Shown here: positions 36,760-47,654 of the stretch, piece after piece | How positions within the stretch are numbered: position 1 is the stretch's first letter | Layout: every line of letters starts with the position of its first letter | DNA from: Sclerodactyla briareus | Lineage: Eukaryota; Echinodermata; Holothuroidea; Dendrochirotida; Sclerodactylidae | Length of the DNA: 64,000 bases | NCBI GenBank assembly: GCA_026419785.1 | Contig: JAODTK010005639.1 | Coordinates: 1-64,000, forward strand | Reading direction: 5' to 3' | Notes under the pieces: generated by a model | What the model was told of the DNA's origin: nothing | What the model saw: only the letters and a program-made list of their open reading frames with translations | The model's database searches: none | Made by a program: the position numbers and the translations under genes

Positions 36760-38215
36760 TATGGATAGAAGCAACCCTGAATAGATTCCACGAAAGAATA
36801 TATTTTGTCAAGGATATGTACAGAGGACATTCAATAACTTTCACAATACCGAAAATTACCGAAAACACCAATATTAAAAAAGGGAGCACCGTCCGACCCA
36901 TCCAATTACAGGCCTGTATCACTAACATCTGTCTGTTGCAAAATTTTGAGCATATAATAGACAGTCAGCCTATGAAACATCTGGATCAACATCAAATCCT
37001 TGCTGATAATCAACATGCATCCCGGAGAGGTCGGTCTTGTGAAAGCCAACTAATACTAAACATTTACGACCTTGCCCGCAATCATAATAATAACATTACC
37101 ACCGACGTAGCTGTATTAGACTTTTCCAAGGCCTTTGACGTTGTGTCCATCGGAAACTCCTCCAAAAACTGGATTTTTTTTTTATGGTATTAGAGGGGGA
37201 ACAAAGAACTGGATATCGGAGTTTTTTACAAACTGCCTTCAGCGGGTGACATTGGATGGCAAATACTCCAGCTGGCACAAACAGGGTACTCAGTGGGGTA
37301 CCACAAGGAACAGTACTAGGGCCGCACTTGGTTCTTTTATTTATTAACGATATTCGTACAGTCGTGAACAGTGTCACTAGACGTTTGCGGATGACTGCTT
37401 AATTTACCGTCAAATTACATCCGAAACTGACGAGAGGCTTTTTCAAAAGAATTTGGACAACCTCACAACTGGGCCCATATATCCTGGGGAATGAGTTTTA
37501 ATACGGGTAATTTAAAACGATGAGACTAAGCCGTAGGCATCGCCAAATTAACATTATACACCATGTGTGGCACTCCCTTGAAACACCAGGGAGTTTAACT
37601 TTCCGGACGTACCTGGGAATAATTATCCAAGATGACCTTGGATGGACTAAACAGACACATCCGGCGGTTACTAAGGCAATCAGAGTCTTTGAATTTCATG
37701 AAAACGTAACTTTTCTGTGGCGTCCGAACCGTTGAGGAAAGCCTGTATCTTACTTTGGTCAAGGCCTCAACTAGAAATATGGAGTGGCAGCCTGGAACCC
37801 ATACAAGAAATGCCAACAGTCCTCACTTGAGAAGGTGCAGAGCAAGGCAGCCAGATTTGTACAAAGTGATTACAGACGATCCAGTAGTGTCTCAAACATG
37901 GTAAATTCCCTGGGCTGGGAAAACCTGACTGACCGGCGTAAAATACACCAATTAACTCAACATTATAAGATTATCAACCAAGATATAGATATTGACGGTT
38001 GACCCATCAAGTTACCCGCAAGAAAGCCGCAGAGATCAAGGAGGCGGAACAGTATGCAATTTGAAATGCCTCAAATCACATCATCAGCTTTTAGTAATTC
38101 GTTTTTCCATGTACTGTGAGAATTTGGAATGGACTGCCCCAGGATATTTTGATGTCAAGACTCATGAGATAATCAGAGGGAAATATTGTGCCTACTTGAA
38201 TTTTAGCAACAAGAA
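36760..38215 (+). pseudogene. broken non-LTR reverse transcriptase (Jockey/CR1 group)
   Basis: The blocks are in order: KKGS and an altered NYRPVSLT region (36880-36930), FEHIIDSQPMKHLDQHQILA, GRSCESQLIL, and DVAVLDFSKAFDVV (37100-37143). SGVPQGTVLGP follows at about 37290-37324, then the catalytic FADD at 37384-37395. The thumb/C-terminal block WNPYKKCQQSSLEKVQSKAA is at 37797-37860, and a final WNGLPQD-like block is near 38130-38150. At least six frame changes interrupt it, and the endonuclease is absent. It is inserted directly behind the left minisatellite arm of the foldback element, or was captured by it. Confidence 0.85.
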
Positions 38216-38296
38216 TTATGACGCCACTCCTAGTGACCTCCTAGTTAAGCTCCCGCGTGGAAGATTCAGGGGGAAACCAGCAAAGTACAAAGTAAA

Positions 38297-38745
38297 GTCA
38301 AAGTATGATGCATTATTGCATTTGAAGCCTAAAATGAACCGAAGCAGCTGTTTTAGCTATCGCGCAGGCGTATTGCGGCTGTTTTTAGGATCGCTACACA
38401 CAACGAGTCTGAAAATTTGTAATCCTCCTAATAGGGAAATAAGAAAGAATATCCATCCACGTATGCCAAAACTTGGTTGGAGGTTGTCCAAACAATTCCA
38501 AATCAGATCAATTGCATACCTTAATTTCCCAGCAGGCAAGGCCGTTTCCCGTAGTTTAGTAAAGGGAGAATGTCCGATAGCGCAATCAACGTTGACGTCG
38601 CTCCGCCCACTAGTCCCCGCCATAACTTCCTCTCGACAGCGAGCGGAACGAAGTCGCATATGGAACGCCGATTGCGCCAAAAATTATGCTGGCTTCACTC
38701 GTTCTGATACGTGAATCTTAAACGGAATAACGACCTGGAAGTCAT
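38297..38745 (+). repeat. inner inverted repeat, left copy
   Basis: 38297-38378 is the reverse complement of 43386-43465 ('gatgcattattg', 'tttgaagcctaaaatgaacc', 'cgcaggcgta'). 38655-38735 is the reverse complement of 42585-42665 ('tggaacgccg', 'ctcgttctgatacgtgaatc', 'cggaataacga'). The middles differ: about 260 bases here against 715 on the right. Confidence 0.85.
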
Positions 38746-39800
38746 TATTCCACCTAAGTTCTAGGCCAATTAATGAGAAAATTGCTCGGTTTATCGCCAA
38801 TAAAATCGGTGGACGAAAAATGATCGCCATTTGCGCCAAAATTCAAGGCAAGTCATGGTGTTACCCGCGCCTTATTCCTTTGAGGTCATGATATATAGAA
38901 ATTGATGGCGCTGTTTCTGATGTCTGCACAGTTTCTGGCAAAGATACGAGGAGTGGGAGAATTTGTTTCCGGTCAATATAAAATTGACCAGTATGAATGA
39001 TGTGTATATATATACTATAGTGTTATTTACGATGTGCACGTGCGGCTATGCTACATGCATGATGCATGAACTTGACTTTCTGCTTCTGCGCGCTCGGGTA
39101 TACTGACAGGGTTCAAATTTATCTACATCTACATCAGAACTTAATCTGTGTTCTAATTTTGTGATAGCTATTCCAGGCGATTTCATGCAGTATAAATTTC
39201 TGAAGGTTCTGACGGTGACTACAATAGATTCGGACATGGGAGAACTGAGGGGAACTGGGTCTCCAGGAAGCCATACCGGGTTTCCAACGAGAAAGCATAA
39301 CTAGTCTACTCTAGGTTAGGCTAGGCCTACGACGGTTCGAGGCCTAGCCTAGTTATAGTTTATACTACTACTACTAGTAACTTATACTGTATACATCGTA
39401 TACACAAAACGCAAATTTTCCATTTTGGAGCAGCGAAAACACCAAACTGGCAACCCTGATATGAAAATTGAGCATTGGAAAAATTCTCTTTCTCTCTTTT
39501 TTTTTTCATTCCCGGGAGAGCGCTTTATTTTGGAAGAGCGCCAATGATTCTTGGAAGGGCGCCAATTTTACGTGCAATGAGGACTTACTTCTAGCATTAT
39601 GCAGCTCTCACTTCTGACACGTGTAACCTAACGATCTAGAACTCATTATGCTGTCCACGTTCCAGGCCACATAATGAGTAATCGAGTCATTATTATGGAT
39701 CGAGACAGGCGGAATAATGAGTAAGGGATAGGCAGAATAACGAAAAACTAAGTCATTATATTATGAATTAACATAACATACATAATCATATAACATACAT
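38746..39800. other. foldback core, left part
   Basis: No gene. Contains a hairpin at 39316-39354 (taggctaggcct/aggcctagccta), and at 39640-39775 several copies of a 'ggaataatgagtaag'-type motif also present at 38725-38770 and 42440-42600. Confidence 0.5.
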
Positions 39801-42275
39801 TTTGATCAGTCGATGCGAACGAGACGCGCCGCACGCAGGATGCACTAACGTCCTATGGACTGCATCAGCATATCAATGTGCCAACCCATAACAGGGGCCA
39901 TACCTTGAACCTTGTCATCACACGGGAACATGAGAACATCATATCAGCGCTCTCGATACATGAACAATGAGGCATCTGGTCATTAGTCTTGTGCTGTCCT
40001 ACTGGACCAACCGCCAATTCCTTCGAAGGCCGAACACCGCCTCACTCGGAAGTATAGACAATGAAATCTTCAGCCAAGACCTGTCTGACCAGTTGACTAG
40101 GTTGCATCTCAACAATGATGTAGATGCATGCTTTGCCGCCTTCCATGAATCAGTTTCAACGGTGCTTGATACCATGCCCAACTAGTCGCGCGGAAAGGTC
40201 ATGCCCGCCACGACCTAAATGGTATAACACCGCAGTCGACGATGCACGGCGAACCAGACGTCGTTGTGAGCGACGTTGCGTAAGTCTAAAACTATACGCA
40301 CAACCGCGAGCTGTATGACCAATCCAAACGGGAGCTGAAACAGGCTCTACATTCAGCAAAGCATGACTATTATATAACCGAGCTCCAAAATGCCTCCCAA
40401 AAGAAGTTCGCACAGTAAACGGTCTTCTAAATTCCAATCAAAGAGTTACTCCTGCATCTGACTGTGCAGCAACTCTTGCGAAGAATTTTAGCGATTTCTT
40501 GTTTCAAAGGTCCGCTAACACTTCCTCAGTTTATCGATGACATGCACGTTGATGCTTCCACTGTTACTGAGGAGCCGTTTCCACCACGTGTGAAAAGCTG
40601 TCTTCTTTCCGGCTAACTACCCAGGAGGAAGTTAGGAAGGTCATCATGCAATCACCATCCAAGACATGTAGACTTGATCCTCTTCCAACAAAGCTGTTGA
40701 AGGAGCCCCTACCGGTCATCCTCCCAGCATTAACAGATTTGTTAACATTTCACTGGATTGTGGTGTTTCCCCCGAGGTTTTAGCCACGCTATTTGTCACA
40801 CCAATTATTAAGAAGGCCAATATGGATGCAAATGATCTGAAAAGTTACAGGCCGGTGTCAAATATTTCTTCTATCTCAAAGTACATCGAGAAAATCGTGG
40901 TAGCAAGACTCACCGACCATATACATCACAATAACTTATTTGAACCTCTTCAGTCTGCTTATCGCACTTTCCACAGCACAGAGATGGCTCTTCTACACAT
41001 CCAGGATGATATCCTACAGGCAATCGACAAACAAAATGTGTCATATTACTTACACTCGATCTCTCCGCAGCATTTTACACCATCGACCATGACATTCTCC
41101 TGCGCCGTTTTGAGACTTGTTTTGGTGTGACTGGGAAAGTGAGGCAATGGCTATCATCATACTTCGAAAATAGGTCAAACCATGTTCATATAGCGGGAGC
41201 CGATTCCGATAATGTAGAGCTTCGCTTGGGTGTTCCTCAAGGATCCGTCATTGGCCCGCTCTCGTTCACTTTGTATACTGCGTCTATTATTGACATTCTT
41301 CGCAAGCACGCTGTATTTTACCATATGTACGCGGACGATATTCAATTATATTCTGTATTTGACCCCAGAATACCTATGGATGCAGAGTGTGCATTGTATA
41401 AATTATCATTATGTGTAATTATGTAAAACTATGGATGGTTGCTGACAAGCTGCAGCTGAACGAGAACAAAACAGAACTCATTTTTTTGGCTCCCCGTCGC
41501 ATTTGAGTCGGTCGAACACCTTACCCTCCACTGTGGGAATGCAAACATCAATCAATCCACTTACTCCGTAACCTGTGGTAACGTTTGATAATAGAATGAC
41601 CATGTCCGGCCATGTATCACATATTAGCAAGTCATAAACTTCCACCTGCGCAACATTGGTAAATTCGACCTTTCATTGATGAGACAACTTGCCATGCCGG
41701 CGTGAGATCTCTTGTACTGTCGCGGTTGGACAATCGCAACTCATTACTAACAATCGCTACAAAATCAAATATCAACCGCTTAGAGAAACTACAGAACAAG
41801 GCAGCGATGTTCATTTACAAGAAAAAAGTCGTGATCATGCTACCCTCTCCCCTGCTGAAAGACCTACATTGGTTACCCGTAATAAATCGCATCAAGTTTA
41901 AAACTGAACTCATTGCTCACAAGTCAATCATGCTCACATAACCGAACTATATCTCCAGTCGTCTGCATAGGCATCGGTAGTTCGGTACACCCCTGCTCTT
42001 CGCTCTTCATCTGGCAACCTCCTGGAGACTCCACTAACCCGTACAAGAGCAGGATCCTGCGCCTTCTCCTGTGCTCTCCAACGGTGAATTCTCTGCCATG
42101 ATTGCGCTTCATCAACGAACACGGGACACTCCTCAAACGTGTTTTTTAAAAACTCATTCATTTGAAAATATGTATGTTTTTACCTTTTTCTTTGTGCTGT
42201 GTCTCTTCCCAGAGCGCTTTGTAACTTTTTTTTTCTGGAAAAAGGCGATATATAAATGTCTATATAAAACTGTGT
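39800..42275 (+). pseudogene. broken L2/CR1-type retrotransposon ORF2
   Basis: The C-terminal part of an APE endonuclease is at 39805-39970 (SYGLHQHINVPTHNRGHTLN, then LVITREHE). Reverse transcriptase follows with KSYRPVSNISSISKYIEKIV (about 40840-40900), QSAYRTFHSTEMALLHIQDD, LGVPQGSVIGP (41225-41260) and the catalytic YADD (about 41326-41338). The C-terminal block LEKLQNKAAMFIYKKK and LLKDLHWLPVINRIKFK is at 41785-41910. The 3' end at 42210-42265 (RFVTFFFWKKAIYKC) is the typical end of L2/CR1 elements, and it is followed by a TATG simple tail. The element is interrupted by many frameshifts and stops. It sits inside the inner inverted repeat of the foldback element. Confidence 0.9.
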
Positions 42276-42359
42276 ATATGTATGTATGTATGTTATGTAT
42301 GTATGTATGTATGTATGTATGTATGTAGTATGTATGTATGTATGTAGTATGTATGTATG

Positions 42360-42390
<31 letters not shown>

Positions 42391-42392
42391 TT
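42276..42392. repeat. TATG microsatellite, retrotransposon tail
   Basis: About 28 'tatg' units with three slipped units, directly behind the L2/CR1 3' end. The short repeat at the end of such elements probably seeded it. Confidence 0.9.
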
Positions 42393-42584
42393 GAGAGGAG
42401 GAGGAATAAGGGGACCAGCCTAAGCATTATGATGAACGGGGATAGGGGGAATAACGAGTACTGAGTCCTTAATATGCCCTCCGAAATAGACGAATGATGA
42501 GAAAAGAAGTCTTTATTACGGCATGAGACGGTGCAATAATGACTAAGGAACTCATTATTACGGCACTGAAAAACTGACTTCGTT
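42393..42584. repeat. foldback core, right part with GAATAACGA motif copies
   Basis: Contains 'ggaataacgagtactgagt', 'gtctttattacggcatgaga', 'gcaataatgactaaggaact' and 'cattattacggcactgaaaa'. These are variants of one short motif in both orientations, also found at 38725-38770 and 39640-39775. Confidence 0.6.
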
Positions 42585-43465
42585 ATTCCGCTTACGATTC
42601 ACGTATCAGAACGAGTAAAGCCAGCCTAATTTTTGCGCAAGCGGCGTTCCATACTAGTCGCACGGCGTTTGTTTAGGCAGAATCACACAGTTCGTTAAAT
42701 GGTCATCCTGCACTATGTGTGAATGAGGCCTGATACAAGGTGAACAAAGTCAAACGCCTGTTTCAACAGGCGTTTGACTTTCCCTATTTTTCCCTCTATT
42801 TGAAGGATTCATTTCTTCACGAACTCGTGCGGCGTACCAACAAGCCGCAATAGACCATATCGCAAATAAGAGAGGTAGGCAAGCATCACATGTTCATGAA
42901 TTCCAACTTGTTTATTCAATATTATGAGCTAAACTGAAACTAACGTTAGCATGACAACTTCAAACGAACATGGAAAGGAAGCATCAGAAAGGCTGAGAGA
43001 CCTTACTCCTATACTATACGTGAAACAAAGTAATGTACAACATTATAACACATCTATCCCACAATGCATTCAACGTAACACATCATATCATTCCCAGCAA
43101 TCCACTGCTGTGAGGCTCGTATATTTAGTGTAAACAGTTAGAACTATTGACTAATTAAGCTTGAAATACGTAGCATATTATTTCATTCGTGAAGCCAAAT
43201 GACAAGTATTTTTGCCAAACCAACCACTTAAATATTAATTCACCACAATTCGTTTGTTATCGCTGTATTTATGAATGAATAATTACTAAACCGATTTATG
43301 GTGAATAGTTGCAACTTAATTATCTAGAAAACAAAATGCCACTTGTGAAGCACGCCCTCAATATATTTTGCGATATGGTCCTATTACGCCTGCGCATCGG
43401 TAAAACAGTTGCTACTACGGTTCATTTTAGGCTTCAAATACAATAATGCATCATTCTTCGGTAAA
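42585..43465 (-). repeat. inner inverted repeat, right copy
   Basis: The two ends (42585-42665 and 43386-43465) are inverted matches to 38655-38735 and 38297-38378. The 715 bases between are AT-rich and unlike the left copy, with no gene recognised. A local palindrome 'aaagtcaaacgcctgtttc'/'aacaggcgtttgacttt' is at about 42747-42781. Confidence 0.8.
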
Positions 43466-43573
43466 TTCCGATCTGCAGGCTAGGCATGCGATGAATAGGC
43501 TTGGCGCAGCCTGCCCGAATTGGTGATACATTACTTGATGCCCGCGGGGAATGTCTATATAGTTGATTTGCGC

Positions 43574-43918
43574 CCTGAGTCCGCTAAAGACAGCAACGCT
43601 AAAGACAACAGCGCTAAAGAGAACAACACTAAAGACAACAACGCCAAAAGACAACACAGCACTAAAGACAACAACGCCAAAAGACACAACAACGCCAAAA
43701 GACAATTAACAACGCCAAAAGACAACAACAACGCCAAAAGACAACAACAACGCCAAAAGACACAACAACGCCAAAAGACAACAACAACGCCAAAATACAA
43801 ACAACGCCAAAATACACAACAACGCCAAAAGACAACAACAACGCCAAAAGACAACAACAGCGCTGAAGACACAACGCCAAAAGACAACACAGCACTAAAG
43901 ACAACAACGCCGCTAAAC
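43574..43918 (+). repeat. right-arm minisatellite, array 1
   Basis: Units 'acaacaacgccaaaag' with AAC-number variation (16, 18 or 19 bases) are mixed with a second unit type, 'acaacagcgctaaag'. The strand shown has almost no T. Ends 'ccgctaaacgga'. Confidence 0.95.
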
Positions 43919-44757
43919 GGATAGTCTTGGGGTTATTAAGACGAAGCTAGCACTCGTTGCAACGGACCAACCATTGTGTCCTCCAGCTATCGAATATATC
44001 AGTGGTGATTGCTGAATGGCAATAGCTTCGTCTTGGAGAAACTGTTTCAATATGACGTCATATCTTCACATCTCAAAGAAAGCCATCACACCACGTGTCA
44101 AGAAGCTGTCACGTCCCGGGGTTGCTAATTGGCTTCTCCGAGGAACCTTATTAAACTAACATACAAAAGTTTTCATATTCCTTCCAAATATGTTGTGTAT
44201 ATCTGGAATTGAAAACTAATAATATTGACAGATGGGCATGAACTTTCATTATTGTCGAGAAGTCGCATTTATTATGCTATTTTTGAATTCGTATTCGACA
44301 ATAAATAGGGAATAGGCCAACATGAAATGTACTGTATGGAATAGACCAGTGAGTTTTGAGGAACGATCGAGAATGTGAAGTTCCAGTCAGCTGTTCAAGG
44401 CTCCGCAGCGAAAGTTCTCAGCCGAGTATGAACGGTAAGGGAGATCACTTTCGCCGCTGATTACTAATGAACACGTTTCTCGTTGTTGATTTAAGTTTTT
44501 GGAGCGAGTAGGGCCTAAAAAGATAGATAATTTTCGACTAACTTACTCAGTCTTTTCTAACGTTAGGCGGTACTTGATGCATGATTGATTGCTTGTTTGA
44601 ATACAGTTAATAATGTCATATGCATTAGGCACCTTCACGACGTCTTAACAAGACGTCGCGTTGCGAACACATATCTAGGACCGAACTGTTCAAGGGGACC
44701 TAGATTATGTAAAGCTTAAAAGTGAGTCCACATTCACTGCGTCTTGCAACCAGACTA
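43919..44757 (+). repeat. right-arm unique segment, copy 1
   Basis: An 840-bp noncoding segment nearly repeated at 45103-45957. Shared landmarks: 'gacgaagctagcactcgttg', 'tgtcctccagctatcgaata', 'gaatgtgaagttccagtcag' and 'gagtatgaacggtaaggg'. The copies differ mainly by small indels. Confidence 0.9.
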
Positions 44758-44763
44758 CTAAAC

Positions 44764-45102
44764 GACCACAACAGCGCCAAAAGACAACAACAGCGCTAAA
44801 GAGAACAACACTAAAGACAACAACGCCAAAAGACAACAACAACGCCAAAAGACACAACAACGCCAAAAGACAACAACAGCGCTAAAGGACGACAACAGCG
44901 CCAAAAGACAACAACAACGCCAAAAGACAACAACGCCAAAAGACAACAACAACGCCAAAAGACAACACAACGCCAAAAGACAACAACGCCAAAAGACACA
45001 ACAACGCCAAAAGACAACAACAACGCCAAAAGACAACAACAGCGCTAAAGGACGACAACAGCGCTAAAGACAACAACGCCAAAAGACAACAACGCCGCTA
45101 AA
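44764..45102 (+). repeat. right-arm minisatellite, array 2
   Basis: Same two unit types as array 1 and the same closing 'ccgctaaacggatagt', which shows that array plus unique segment was duplicated together. Confidence 0.95.
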
Positions 45103-45957
45103 CGGATAGTCCTTGGTTAAGACGAAGCTAGCACTCGTTGCACCACAAACGGACCAACCATTGTGTCCTCCAGCTATCGAATATATCAGTGGTGATTGCT
45201 GAATGGCAATAGCTTCGTCTTGGAGAATTGTTCAATATGACGTCTTTCTAGCAACATCTAAAGAAGCCAATCACAACACGTTTTCAATAAGCTTTTCACA
45301 GGTCCCCTTGGGTTGCTGATTAGGCTTCTACGAAGAACCTTATTAAACTAACATACAAAAGTTTGATATTTCCTTCCAACTATTTTGAAATATCTGAAGG
45401 AAAACTATATATTGACAGATGGGGAATGAACTTTCATTATTGTCGAGAAGTCTGCAGATTTTATTATTGGCTATTTTTGATATCCTTTATTCGACAATAA
45501 TAGGCCAACATTACTATACGGTATGGGAAATATAACCCATTGAATTGTGAGAAACGATCGAGAATGTGAAGTTCCAGTCAGCTGTTCAAGGCTCCGCAGC
45601 GAAAGTTCTCAGCCGAGTATGAACGGTAAGGGAGATCACTTTCGCCGCTGATTACTAATGAACACGTTTCTCGTTGTTTGGATTTTAAGTTTTGGAGCGA
45701 GAGTAGGCCTAAAAAAGATAGAGAATTTTCGACTAATACTTACTCAGTCTTTTCTAACGTTAGGCGGTTGTACTTGATGCATGTTGATTGCTTGTTTAAT
45801 ACAGTAATGCATAATGGCATTAGGCACCTTCACGTAACAGTCTACAAGACGTCCGTGCGAAAACAATCTAGGACCGAACTGTTCAAGGGGACATAGATTA
45901 TGTTAAAAGCTTGAAAGTGAGTCACAGTCACGGCGTTTGGAACAAGACTACGAAACG
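45103..45957 (+). repeat. right-arm unique segment, copy 2
   Basis: Tandem copy of 43919-44757 with the same landmarks in the same order. Array plus segment repeats with a period of about 1.19 kb. Confidence 0.9.
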
Positions 45958-45960
45958 GGA

Positions 45961-46160
45961 CGACAAAGCGCCAAAAGACAACAACAGCGCTTAAAGACAA
46001 CAACGCCAAAAACAACAACAACACCAAAAGACCACAAAACCAACGCAACAAAAGACAACAACAGCGCTAGACGACAAACAACGCCAAAAGACAAACAACA
46101 AAGCGCCAAAAGACAATTAACAACGCCAAAAGACAACAACGACATGAAGACACAACAAAA
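45961..46160 (+). repeat. right-arm minisatellite, array 3 (outermost)
   Basis: More degenerate than the other arrays ('acaacaacaccaaaag', 'caaagcgccaaaag'). It is followed by 'acaacaaaactcatt', which mirrors the left end of the foldback element. Confidence 0.9.
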
Positions 46161-46189
46161 CTCATTGCTTTTTGCGTGCCATAATATTG

Positions 46190-46620
46190 AAAGGGAATCT
46201 CGCGTTGCGTTTATCGGCGCGTGCGGATTGGTTTTGTTAGCCTAAATAGTCTCAAAAACCACACCAGTTACTCTCAAAAAGTATTGGTGGTAATTTTCAT
46301 TGTTTCACTTCTTTCAAAGTAGTTGCTGCGCTGATGGCCTGAAAATTACAAAATGTAGATTTAGGGAGTAAGTAGGAAGGACTGTATGGTTTCAAATTTT
46401 AGAACAAGGCAAAAGTAGCAAAATAAAGCGTTCTCCTAGCATTTATGCTGAAAATTTCCTCAAATATCTGTGATTGATTTTTTTTTTTTTTGGGGGGGGG
46501 GGGTCCTTTCTCATAAATATTCCGATGAATTTTCAATATTTGCAAACTCGCAAGATATTCGGACCAAGATGATGCAACAGATATAGTTCGGTGGTGCCGA
46601 TGGGATGTTAATTTCATGTG
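46190..46620. other. unrecognised noncoding DNA
   Basis: Right flank of the foldback element. A T14 run immediately followed by G12 lies at 46478-46503. No gene recognised. Confidence 0.45.
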
Positions 46621-46699
46621 TGTATAGCCCGTTGTGTCAGGGCTAGATTTCTCGAGAGTTCTGAAAGGAAAGGGGTCGTCGAATTCTGGGGAGAAACCG

Positions 46700-47610
46700 G
46701 CAGTTTTAAGCCCATTCTGATTGTATGGACTGACGACGACAAATCACAAAATGATAGATGCTCCCCGATATCACATGGCATGCTTGTTTCCCCAGTTGAG
46801 GACATGAACCCATAATGCCTAAACAAAGAGAGGCAACCCCCAAGCACAAGAGACTAAAAGGAAAGAGGAGAGATCCAGCTTGTTGATTTACTCTTTGAAC
46901 CGCCTGGTGTAGGTCAAAATCAGGAGGAATAAATCCCGAGGAAGTTTCAGGCACGCGAAGTGCGAGGACAAGGAGCGAGCATAGGTTTCGGTGCGATGAG
47001 TTGGAAGATGCAACCGAAACGGGTGGCTGGAAGAAGAAGAGCGAGTCTGGCGAGTAACCTCGAGTAAAGGAGGAACAGCATCCCCAAGCTCAGAAGACAG
47101 ACCTAAATGTAACGGTTAAAGGAGGCAGAGAGATGATACAGATCTACGATGGGGGAGAGACTGAAGTGGAGGAGGAAGGGGAAGCAGATCATCGTTGATG
47201 AGACGAATGGACTTTCTATGGATACGATCAAGGACATTGAGAGAGGATGGCCGAAGCCCCACCCAAATATGGCAACCATATTCCATTAGGAAACGAATTT
47301 GGGCTTTGTAAAGCATAATTAGCTGTTGTGAGGTGAAGTATTTCCTTGCGCGAAATAAGAAGCCCAACTTCTAGAAGCATTAGTAGCGATGGACTTGATA
47401 TGAGAGTTTCAGGACAGGTTGTTACTGATTTCCATACCAAGTATATTAAGAGAAGTAGATGAGGAGATTCTGTACAGCCATGAAAATAGCTGGGCATCAG
47501 GAACACGCCGACCAGAAATCAGCAAGTTCTGAGTTTTAGATTGATTGAAGGTAACCAGATTAGCAGTGCCCCAGTTCAAAAAAGATGAGATCATTGTTTA
47601 GCTGATTGGC
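46700..47610 (-). pseudogene. broken non-LTR reverse transcriptase C-terminal part, minus strand
   Basis: Reading leftwards from 47600 the minus strand gives WGTANLVTFNQSKTQNLLIS, then (frame change) GFLFRARKYFTSQQLIMLYK and EYGCHIW (47360-47270). LNVLDRIHRKSIRLINDD follows at about 47245-47190. Near 46945-46915 comes IPPDFDLHQ, the last conserved block before the C terminus. This is the thumb and C-terminal region of a Jockey/CR1-group ORF2. The catalytic core is missing and frames change several times. It lies just outside the right end of the foldback element. Confidence 0.8.
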
Positions 47611-47654
47611 CAACTAGGAACGGTTATAAACAATATCGTTCCGCTTCTGGGGAG

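Larger units (their letters stand above)
36501..46189. mobile_element. composite foldback (TU-like) transposable element
   Basis: The two ends are inverted copies. 36501-36537 ('atattgtatgg', 'aacgccaaaa', 'aaatgagttctgttgtt') matches the reverse complement of 46140-46189 ('tattatgg', 'cacgcaaaaa', 'aatgagttttgttgt'). Just inside each end begins a minisatellite of the same 15-19-bp unit in opposite orientation: left array 36533-36757, right arrays from 46160 inwards. This is the plan of foldback elements and of sea-urchin TU elements, whose inverted arms are short tandem repeats (family knowledge). No transposase is seen, so it would be non-autonomous. Inside are two broken non-LTR reverse transcriptases and an inner inverted repeat. 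Target-site duplications could not be resolved. Confidence 0.7.

Noticed and set aside
43520-45082. Open frames of 66-134 codons on both strands across the minisatellites
   Set aside because: They follow from a repeat unit without stop codons and give only low-complexity text (LLALLSFGVV, NAKRQQQ); no start context or splice support.
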